A stretch of DNA of 64,000 bases from positions 33,900 through 97,899 of the forward strand of contig JAAZXR010000004.1 of the NCBI GenBank assembly GCA_014240065.1, in the 5' to 3' direction. Made by a program: the position numbers and the translations under genes. The notes below the pieces were generated by a model. It was not told where the DNA came from and made no database searches. It was given only the letters and a program-made list of their open reading frames with translations. Shown piece by piece: positions 57,974 through 64,000 of the stretch. Each line of letters begins with the position of its first letter. Position 1 is the stretch's first letter. This DNA is from Myxococcales bacterium. Lineage in GTDB: Bacteria; Myxococcota_A; Polyangia; Nannocystales; Nannocystaceae.

Positions 57974-60900
57974 TTGGGCAATCCACGACGCCATCTTCCA
58001 CGGTCTGTACGCGACGCGCTCGCGTGTGAGGGCCGCTCCCTTCCTGGACTCGGGCCCGACCCGCGTCGCGGGCGGGGCCGTGGTCGCGGGCGCTCCGCGA
58101 CCAGCCTAATTCGGTTCGGCGTCGCCCTGCTCTTGACGTTGGCCTTCGTGTCGCCCGTGGAAGCGAGCCCCTTCTCCTTCGTCACGGCCCGCGGCTCGGG
58201 AGCTGGGGAGACCACGCGAGCCGCTGACGCGCTGACGCGGGAGCGCGACGCGGCGTCCTCCGTGTCGCGGCACGTCGAGCGCGCGGCCGCCGAGCGTGAC
58301 GCGGACCTCCGCGACCGACGCGACCGATGGGCGGAGGCCTTCGACGCCGACGCCGAGCTGATCGCGCCCGCGCTCGCGTACCGACGAGCCGACGCCTCCG
58401 CGCCTCCCCCTCCTGCCCCCGTCGATGCGCCGCGCGAGGCGACCGCGGCTGCCCCTTCGGAGGCGACCGCGGTCACCCCTTCGAAGGCGACCGCGGTCAC
58501 CCCTTCGAAGGCGACCGCGGTCACCAAGCGCAGGCGGGGCATCCCGCCATTTTACCTGCGTAAAGACACCGACACCCACACCACGACGGCGCTCTACCTC
58601 CCCCCGGTCTACCTCCACCGCGCGCCCAAACCCGGGCACCCCAACAAGCTGCTGCACCTCGACCTCTCGCTCACGGTCGGCTGGTATTCAAAGCGCGAGG
58701 AGAAGAACCGATACATCAACCCGGTCGGGCTGTTCTTCGGCGGTTTCTCCGAACAGCGATCCGCGTGGGCGATGGTGCCGCTGCTCATGGGCTACAAGCG
58801 CGTGGGCGAATCGTATCGCTTCGGACAGTTCCCCCTGGTGTGGGCCTGGGGCAACCGAGAGGTTAAAAACCTCCTCGTCGCGCCCTTCCACTTCCAGCAA
58901 AAACGGCCGGATGGGTTCCGCGGCATGTCCCTGCTGCTCGCGTGGTATGGCCATGAGAACCTCCAAGACGACGATCCCAGCAACGACAAGCGCTACACGA
59001 TCTTCGCGCCCTTGTACCTGGGACTGACCAAGGGCACCTCAAAGCTCCACTTGAGCCCCGTCTTTATCGCGGGGAGCGACGAGCGCAAGGGGGTAAAACA
59101 CCGCACCGCGCTCCCCTTCTTCCACCGGAGCACGCTGGAATTCGGGAACCGCAAGGAGCTTTGGACGCCCCTGTATGTCCAACGCTCCGATCGCGCCCGC
59201 CAAAAGAACACCTGGATCGTGCCGCCGGCGCTGAGTTTCTCGCACCGCGCCGGCGCCCACACGACCACGGCCTGGACGCCGCTCGTGTGGAGGCTCGAGG
59301 ACAAGCTCCGCGCGTCGTCCACCTGGATCGTAGGGCCCATGGGCACGTGGGGCGCGCCGAAGCGTCGGGTGCAGTGGGCGTTCCCCGTGTACTTGCGCAT
59401 GCAGGACTCCGCCGCGAACGCGTCGGCGTCGCTGCTGCTGCCGCTGTACTACGCGCGCAAAAACCCGCGAGAGTCCGCGCTGCACACGGCCCTCGGGTTC
59501 GGGCGCCGCGGCCCCAACAAGAGCTGGGGCTTCGGGGTCCACCCCCTGCTCACCTACGCCAAGCGAGGCCCCGACGGCGACACGCGGGTCGTCGCCGGTG
59601 GCGGGCTGTTCTGGCGGACGCACCAGCCCGCCCGGGCAGACGCTCCCCTCACCTCACGGTGGGGCGTAGGACCGCTCGTGTTCTCGAACCGCAAAGGTGA
59701 GCGCCGAGACTTCGGGGTCGTCCCCCTCGTGTTCGCGGGTCGCGACGGCACCAAGCGTTACCAGGTGATCACGCCGCTGCTGTGGCACTTCAAGGACCGC
59801 GCCCCCGACGCGAAGCGCGACACCTGGGTCCTGGGACCGGCCTACGCCCACCGCAAGAATGACGACCGCCAATTCGGCGTCGCGCCGCTGTACTTTGGGC
59901 GGTGGGGCGGCGACCAGCGCTGGCATATCGCGCCCCCGCTGCTGTCATTTCACGTCGCTGACCGGGTGAAGAAAACCTCCCGCACTGTGTCGCCGTTCTT
60001 CGTGCGCGCCAAGGGTCCGGACTCCAGCGCGCTGGGCGTGCTGTGGCTCGGCTGGGACGTCAAGCGCGCCGACGGGCGTGACTCGATCTTGTTCCCGCTG
60101 TACTACCGACGCTCACGCGGGGACACCTCGTGGTGGGCGACCCCGCTCGGTGGCATGAAGACCACCCCCGAGGGGCGCAGTTGGGTGCTGGGAAACACCT
60201 ACCGGATTCGCAACGCCGACGCCCGGGGCCATGGCGTCGCGCCGTTTTATTTCCGACATGAGCAGCTCACCGGAGACAACGTCGGCGCGACCACGGTGGT
60301 CTTCCCGTTCTACACCAAGAGCCGACACGCGCACGCCGACGTGGACATGTTCACCCCCTTCGTGTGGCGGGCGAAATTTAAGAACGAGGCGCTCCCGCGC
60401 GAGGCCTTCGCGGCGTTCCCGTTCTATATGCGGCGGCGGCAACCGGGGGGCATCGACCTCGACGCCGGGTTGCTGTGGATGTACGGGCGAAACGAGACCA
60501 GGCAGACTCACCTTTTGGTCGCGGGGCCGTTCTTTCACCGCCTCTCACGCAAGGCGCTGCACACGGGCGTCGCGCCGTTGACGTGGTGGAAAGACAGCGA
60601 AGACGCCCGACACTTCATCGCCCTGCCCCTCATCTACCACTTCCAAAATAAGGCCAACGGGGAGCGGACCACGGTGGGCCTCCCGTTCTGGTTCGACCGC
60701 GTCCGCCCCGACGGGAGCCGGGTGTGGTTCGCGTTTCCGGCCGCCATCGGCGTCAAGGGACGCCACAACTACACCCGCGTCGGCTTGGGCGCCTTGGGCT
60801 ATCTCGACGTGTTCCGTCTGTCGCGACGCTCCCGGATCCCCAACGAGAAAGAGGACGCCTTCGCGCTGAATCTCCGGGGCGGCGCCGACGGCGTGCTCCC

Positions 60901-62188
60901 CTCCTTCCGACTGAGCGGGTGGCTGCCATTTTATTTCCGCTACGACCAGTGTGGTTACCGCAAGAGCGAAGATCCCAAGTGCCGCTACACAGTCCGCGGC
61001 AGCTTCCCGCTGTTCATGTACGGATCGAGCGCCGCGGGGAGAAAAACCCACGCGGCGGGGCTGCTGTATTACTCTGACCGGCGACCGAACGGCGCGCGGA
61101 AGTTCTTCACGCTGCTCGGCGGCTACGCCAAGGATCCCGGCAAGCGGCTGACGATCTACGGGCTGACCTTCGTCCGGGACGTCTCCAACGACGTCTCGCT
61201 CACCACGGTCCTGCCGTTGTTTTGGCACAAGCAAAGCCGGCGGCCTGACGCGCTCCGCAGCACCACGTGGGTGCTCGGTCCGCTGTACACCGCGCAGCGA
61301 AACGGAGACAAGCGCTGGTTCCAGACGGCGGGCGTGTTCTGGCAATTCCGCACCCCCGTCAAGGTCAGCACCGCGGTGGTGCCACCGATCTTCTTTCGGC
61401 AGCACGTGTTCAAGGCGCGCAAGCTGTCGTGGCTGTTGCCGCTGTATGTGGACGACCACAAGATGGTCGACGACGAGCGATGGACCGTGGCGTTTCCCCT
61501 GCTCACCGTCGATCACCGCGACAAGCAAGCCCGCAGCTTCGTACAGTTCCCCCTCGTGTGGCACTTTAAACGGGACGCCTCCCACGCCACGACGATCGGG
61601 CTCCCGCTCTATTACGACATCAAGCGCAAGAATAAGCGCCTGACCATGGTGCCGTTTGTGTACGCGCGTCGAATGTCCCCCACCCTCACGCGGCACATCA
61701 TCGGACCATTCCTCGCGCGTTGGGACCGCGAGCAAGAGGGCGCGCTCTCGTCCTTACACTGGCGGGCGCTGATCGGCATGGTCGGCGGCGGACGCGTCGG
61801 GAGCGAGCGCTACATGCAGCTGTTCTGGTTGAAGATTCGTCTCAAGCCGGAGTCGGCCGCCCAAGCGACCCGGCGCCTGAAACGCGAGACCGCCCGGGCG
61901 GACCGGCGCGAGGGGCGGGAACAGCAGGCGAACGCACGCCGCACGCGACGCGAGACCGACCAGGTCGCGCGCACCGCTCGCCGAGCGGAACGTGCGGTGA
62001 GCGCGAAGCTGCGCCGCGACGCTCGCCGAGACCGGCGCGTCGCGGCTCGTACGGCGCGTCACGAGCGCCGGGCGGCCACCAAGGCGGCCCGGGTCCAACG
62101 ACGGGCTCACGCCGCGGAGCGCCACCGTGCACGTGGTCGCTCCGGCCGCACCGCCTCCCGCGCGCGCGCGCCTACCGGCGCTCGATGA
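57974..62188 (+). CDS. Giant exported protein of aromatic P-L-Y/F-W repeats with basic tail
   Basis: About 1,404 residues if TTG 57974 is the start; the frame is open from 57818, and the start is not resolved. A signal-like segment (IRFGVALLLTLAFVSPVEA) is 45 residues in. A charged Ala/Arg/Asp region follows, then 3.3 copies of an 8-residue repeat. From about residue 215 to 1280 the protein is a long run of 20-30-residue beta units, each with a core such as FPLYYRR, VAPLYF, LPLFWH, FPLVWHF or GPLYTA and a turn with Asp/Gly/Arg/Lys. The last 110 residues are Arg/Ala-rich and probably helical. I know no family like this. A secreted or outer-membrane beta structure is the simplest reading. It overlaps the convergent cyclophilin gene by 17 bases. 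Confidence 0.85.
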   Translation: MGNPRRHLPRSVRDALACEGRSLPGLGPDPRRGRGRGRGRSATSLIRFGVALLLTLAFVSPVEASPFSFVTARGSGAGETTRAADALTRERDAASSVSRHVERAAAERDADLRDRRDRWAEAFDADAELIAPALAYRRADASAPPPPAPVDAPREATAAAPSEATAVTPSKATAVTPSKATAVTKRRRGIPPFYLRKDTDTHTTTALYLPPVYLHRAPKPGHPNKLLHLDLSLTVGWYSKREEKNRYINPVGLFFGGFSEQRSAWAMVPLLMGYKRVGESYRFGQFPLVWAWGNREVKNLLVAPFHFQQKRPDGFRGMSLLLAWYGHENLQDDDPSNDKRYTIFAPLYLGLTKGTSKLHLSPVFIAGSDERKGVKHRTALPFFHRSTLEFGNRKELWTPLYVQRSDRARQKNTWIVPPALSFSHRAGAHTTTAWTPLVWRLEDKLRASSTWIVGPMGTWGAPKRRVQWAFPVYLRMQDSAANASASLLLPLYYARKNPRESALHTALGFGRRGPNKSWGFGVHPLLTYAKRGPDGDTRVVAGGGLFWRTHQPARADAPLTSRWGVGPLVFSNRKGERRDFGVVPLVFAGRDGTKRYQVITPLLWHFKDRAPDAKRDTWVLGPAYAHRKNDDRQFGVAPLYFGRWGGDQRWHIAPPLLSFHVADRVKKTSRTVSPFFVRAKGPDSSALGVLWLGWDVKRADGRDSILFPLYYRRSRGDTSWWATPLGGMKTTPEGRSWVLGNTYRIRNADARGHGVAPFYFRHEQLTGDNVGATTVVFPFYTKSRHAHADVDMFTPFVWRAKFKNEALPREAFAAFPFYMRRRQPGGIDLDAGLLWMYGRNETRQTHLLVAGPFFHRLSRKALHTGVAPLTWWKDSEDARHFIALPLIYHFQNKANGERTTVGLPFWFDRVRPDGSRVWFAFPAAIGVKGRHNYTRVGLGALGYLDVFRLSRRSRIPNEKEDAFALNLRGGADGVLPSFRLSGWLPFYFRYDQCGYRKSEDPKCRYTVRGSFPLFMYGSSAAGRKTHAAGLLYYSDRRPNGARKFFTLLGGYAKDPGKRLTIYGLTFVRDVSNDVSLTTVLPLFWHKQSRRPDALRSTTWVLGPLYTAQRNGDKRWFQTAGVFWQFRTPVKVSTAVVPPIFFRQHVFKARKLSWLLPLYVDDHKMVDDERWTVAFPLLTVDHRDKQARSFVQFPLVWHFKRDASHATTIGLPLYYDIKRKNKRLTMVPFVYARRMSPTLTRHIIGPFLARWDREQEGALSSLHWRALIGMVGGGRVGSERYMQLFWLKIRLKPESAAQATRRLKRETARADRREGREQQANARRTRRETDQVARTARRAERAVSAKLRRDARRDRRVAARTARHERRAATKAARVQRRAHAAERHRARGRSGRTASRARAPTGAR
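58436..58525 (+). repeat. Tandem 24-bp repeat, 3.75 copies, in frame
   Basis: The unit encodes (E/K)ATA(A/V)(A/T)PS. Copies start at 58436, 58460, 58484 and 58508; the last is partial. The third and fourth are identical over the shared length, so it may vary in copy number between strains. It links the signal region to the repeat domain. Confidence 0.9.
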
Positions 62189-63101
62189 CCACGGTTTCGA
62201 TGGGCTCGCTGGTCACGGGGTGATCCGAGTCGTCTCTCGGCACCGACGCGATCGACTTGGCGAGCTCGATCCCCGCCGCATCACACTGCCCGAAGATCGT
62301 ATGCAGCCCGTCGAGGTGAGGCGTCGGTCCGAGCGTAATGAAAAACTGCGCGCTGCCGGTGCCCGGCCCGCGGTTCGCCATGCTGAGGCGCCCGGCCGCG
62401 TCGTGCTCCACGCCCGTCACGAACTCGTCGGCGATGACGTACCCGGCGCTCTCACGCCCGGTCCCGGTGGGGTCTCCAGCCTGGACCATGAAACCTGGGA
62501 TCACCCGGTGAAACTCGATGGCGTCGTAATAGGGGCGCTTGATCCACGCGCCCGTTTCGTGGTCGCGAAACGGCCGCAGGCCCCGCGCCAGGCCCACGAA
62601 ATTTGCGACCGTTCGGGGCGCTTGGGCCTCGAAGAGCTCGCACTCCAGCGGACCTCGAGCGGTGTTGAAGACCACGGTCAACGTGCCGTCGCCATCCAAG
62701 CCCTCCACGGCCTCGGCCATGGAGAAGCCCGCGCCCCCCTCGGCGATCTTCGCAGCGAGGGGATCGCCTTGCGCGAGGTTGTAGGCCAAGCGATCCGCCT
62801 CCGAGAGGTCGGGCGGCGCCGGTGTCCCCTGGGCGAAGCTGCGATCGGAGGGCGCCACCTGGACCGCGCCCGCTCCCTCCGGCGCCCCGGCGCCGGCGGC
62901 GGAATCATCGGCGGCACCCTCGGCCGCAGCATCGGGGCCATCCAAGGGCGCGGGCGGGGTGAACAGGCACGAACAAAGCGTGAACGCGGAGATCACGCAT
63001 TGCCCTGCCCGCGCGAGTCTCTGCCGCTCGGCGTGCGAGCGGACCGCGCGTGGACACCACGAAGAGGAGGAGACCTGGGGGATTTTGGTGGGCAAGAGCA
63101 T
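62172..63101 (-). CDS. Cyclophilin-type peptidyl-prolyl isomerase, putative lipoprotein
   Basis: About 309 residues from ATG 63101; the start is uncertain because the hydrophobic segment with lipobox-like LCSC (VISAFTLCSC) is about 45 residues in and a GTG just before it would give a short signal. After an Ala/Gly/Asp/Pro linker comes the cyclophilin domain (about 145-305): PRTVANFVGLARG, PYYDAIEFHRVIPGFMVQAGDPTGTG (in part), LSMANRGPGTGSAQFFITLG, HLDGLHTIFGQ. The catalytic Arg is in FHRVIPGF and the QFFI core is intact. An envelope-located foldase fits the export-rich neighbourhood. Confidence 0.88.
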   Translation of the reverse strand: MLLPTKIPQVSSSSWCPRAVRSHAERQRLARAGQCVISAFTLCSCLFTPPAPLDGPDAAAEGAADDSAAGAGAPEGAGAVQVAPSDRSFAQGTPAPPDLSEADRLAYNLAQGDPLAAKIAEGGAGFSMAEAVEGLDGDGTLTVVFNTARGPLECELFEAQAPRTVANFVGLARGLRPFRDHETGAWIKRPYYDAIEFHRVIPGFMVQAGDPTGTGRESAGYVIADEFVTGVEHDAAGRLSMANRGPGTGSAQFFITLGPTPHLDGLHTIFGQCDAAGIELAKSIASVPRDDSDHPVTSEPIETVVIERR

Positions 63102-63206
63102 GGGCGGAGGCGCTCGAGGTCGCTGCCCGCAGGCTGACCTGTTGATGAGCGCTTGACAAGCCCCCTTTCCCACGTCAAAACAGGCGCCCCCAAGGACGAA
63201 AAGCCC

Positions 63207-63473
63207 GTGGCAAATCATAAGCAGGCAGAAAAGCGAAATCGGCAGCGTCTCAAGCGTCGCCAGCGAAATCTCATGTACCTCAGCGCGATGCGCACCCACA
63301 TCAAGCGCGTCCGAAAAGCGCTCGACGGGAGCGACAACGACGCGGCGAAGGCCGGCCTCCCGGTCGCGGTTCGATCCATTGATCGCGCGGCGTCGAAGGG
63401 CGTCATCCATCGCAACACGGCCGCGCGCTACATCTCGCGGCTGACCAAAGCGGTCGGCACCTCCGCGGCGTAG
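63207..63473 (+). CDS. rpsT: 30S ribosomal protein S20
   Basis: 88 residues from GTG 63207 (AGGA 9 bases upstream). ANHKQAEKRNRQRLKRRQRN is the characteristic N-terminus, with MRTHIKRVRKAL and GVIHRNTAARYISRLTKAV downstream. Basic helical bundle that binds 16S rRNA. A TTGACA at 63153-63158 resembles a -35, but the matching -10 is poor. A strong terminator follows 30 bases after the stop. Convergent with holA. Confidence 0.97.
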   Translation: MANHKQAEKRNRQRLKRRQRNLMYLSAMRTHIKRVRKALDGSDNDAAKAGLPVAVRSIDRAASKGVIHRNTAARYISRLTKAVGTSAA

Positions 63474-63502
63474 GTCGGCGCCTCCGCGACTCAACCGGAC
63501 TC

Positions 63503-63535
63503 AAAGACGCCCCACGTCGGGCGTCTTTTCCTTTC
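63503..63535. terminator. Intrinsic terminator shared by rpsT and holA
   Basis: A perfect 10-bp stem (AAAGACGCCC, loop CACGTC, GGGCGTCTTT) with a T-rich tract on the plus strand and A-tract on the other side, so it can stop transcription from both sides. Best terminator in the window. Confidence 0.9.
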
Positions 63536-63552
63536 TTGCGCGCGCGACCACC

Positions 63553-64000
63553 TCAGCGAGGCGCGGCGCCTGGGAGCGCGCCGCAGGTGTCGAGCACCCA
63601 CCGCTGCAAGGTGAGCAGCGCGCTCTTGCTCGCCACGTACCGCGCCCGCGTCCCGCCCTTGAGCTGCGCGTCGATGCGGCACAGGCCGGTGAAGGCGGTC
63701 TCGAGTCGCGCGGCGTTGAAGTTGCGCAGCTGCGCGTCGTACTTCGAGGCGATGAACGGCGGCACGTCCAACGCGCCGGTCCCAGAGACCGCCGCGGTGT
63801 AGAGCATGCGGACGTGGCGAGTCAGCAGCCCCAAGAGCGAGAACACCTTGTCAGACTCGGACTCCTTGGAGAACATCGCGGCGAGGAGCTGAAGCGCGCG
63901 TCGCTGATCTTGGTGCCCGATCGCGTCGGTGAGCGCGAAGACGTCGACCTCGCGGCTGAACTCCACGACCGCCTCAACATCCGCGACGGTGACGTCGTCG
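63553..64000 (-). CDS. holA: DNA polymerase III delta subunit, C-terminal part (cut by window edge)
   Basis: The frame is open from the right edge to the stop at 63553, giving the last 148 residues. It reads VTVADVEAVVEFSREVDVFALTDAI at the edge (in part), matching the ITxEDVExLVxxxxExxIFxLxDAI pattern of the clamp-loader delta subunit. The C-terminal collar domain follows: ALQLLAAMFSKESESDK, LLTRHVRMLYTA, FNAARLETAFTGLCRIDAQLKGG (in part). Delta opens the beta clamp for loading. The holA-rpsT convergent arrangement is common. Confidence 0.85.
   Translation of the reverse strand, partial: DDVTVADVEAVVEFSREVDVFALTDAIGHQDQRRALQLLAAMFSKESESDKVFSLLGLLTRHVRMLYTAAVSGTGALDVPPFIASKYDAQLRNFNAARLETAFTGLCRIDAQLKGGTRARYVASKSALLTLQRWVLDTCGALPGAAPR

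Noticed and set aside
57843..58109. 88-residue frame overlapping the giant gene's 5' end
   Set aside because: Considered as the true N-terminus with a frameshift. It has no signal-like segment and the TAA at its end is clean, so I left it as a shadow. It does show that the start of the giant gene is unresolved.
1..64000. Mobile elements, CRISPR arrays, restriction or toxin-antitoxin systems
   Set aside because: No transposase, integrase, regularly spaced repeats, methyltransferase or small toxin pair was recognised on either strand. Codon use looks even throughout.

Overview
The window is a GC-rich, densely coded chromosomal segment with about 50 protein genes and no IS element, prophage, CRISPR array, tRNA or rRNA that I could find. 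Several features point to a Myxococcota-like (deltaproteobacterial) host: Hanks-type Ser/Thr kinases of the HRDxSPxN type, a PP2C phosphatase fused to a cyclic-nucleotide-binding domain, an HU protein with a lysine/arginine-rich tail, a serine-palmitoyltransferase-like enzyme, and many lipoproteins with TPR or HEAT-like repeats. The phylum is an inference from gene content; no marker tree was made.

Layout. 1-9.3 kb (minus): an envelope-flavoured run of a KamA-type radical SAM enzyme, an orphan PhnD-like binding protein, two TPR lipoproteins, a polytopic membrane protein, a sulfatase-fold lipoprotein that has lost catalytic residues, and an unknown gene cut by the window edge. 9.3-18.4 kb: signalling genes (degenerate kinase-like protein, HExxH protein, Ser/Thr kinase, PP2C-cNBD), isoaspartyl peptidase and cytidine deaminase. 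18.4-29.7 kb: DedA, NamZ-like muramidase, a P/A-rich membrane protein coupled to PBP1A, a hybrid histidine kinase, rhodanese, an amino-acid oxidase, serine palmitoyltransferase and a hotdog protein. 29.7-38.8 kb (minus): recJ, secF, secD, yajC, tgt, a second Ser/Thr kinase and queA. 38.9-46 kb: HEAT-like protein, Memo-like protein with a PqqD-like N-terminus, TetR regulator, MMPL/RND transporter and HU-like protein. 46-57.8 kb (minus): type 4 uracil-DNA glycosylase, coaBC, riboflavin genes (ribBX, ribE, ribD), nrdR, rpiB, then fabF-acpP-fabG-fabD-plsX-rpmF-yceD. 58-64 kb: a giant aromatic-repeat exported protein, a cyclophilin lipoprotein, rpsT and the end of holA.

Main observations. (i) A TAnnnT -10 hexamer lies 6-11 nt before the start codon of about a dozen first-in-operon genes, suggesting common leaderless or near-leaderless transcription. 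(ii) The ~1,400-residue protein at 58-62 kb is built of short P-aromatic repeats with an arginine-rich tail and matches no family I know. (iii) The riboflavin cluster has a RibD without deaminase motifs and a RibB fused to a GTP-cyclohydrolase-like domain without zinc cysteines, and no ribH. (iv) Several proteins keep a fold but lose catalytic residues (sulfatase-like, kinase-like, Memo-like).

Most long open frames antisense to these genes are GC-driven shadows and are omitted. No intergenic stretch exceeds 300 bases; the largest is the divergent region 20217-20511 (295 bases), which holds a clear promoter.
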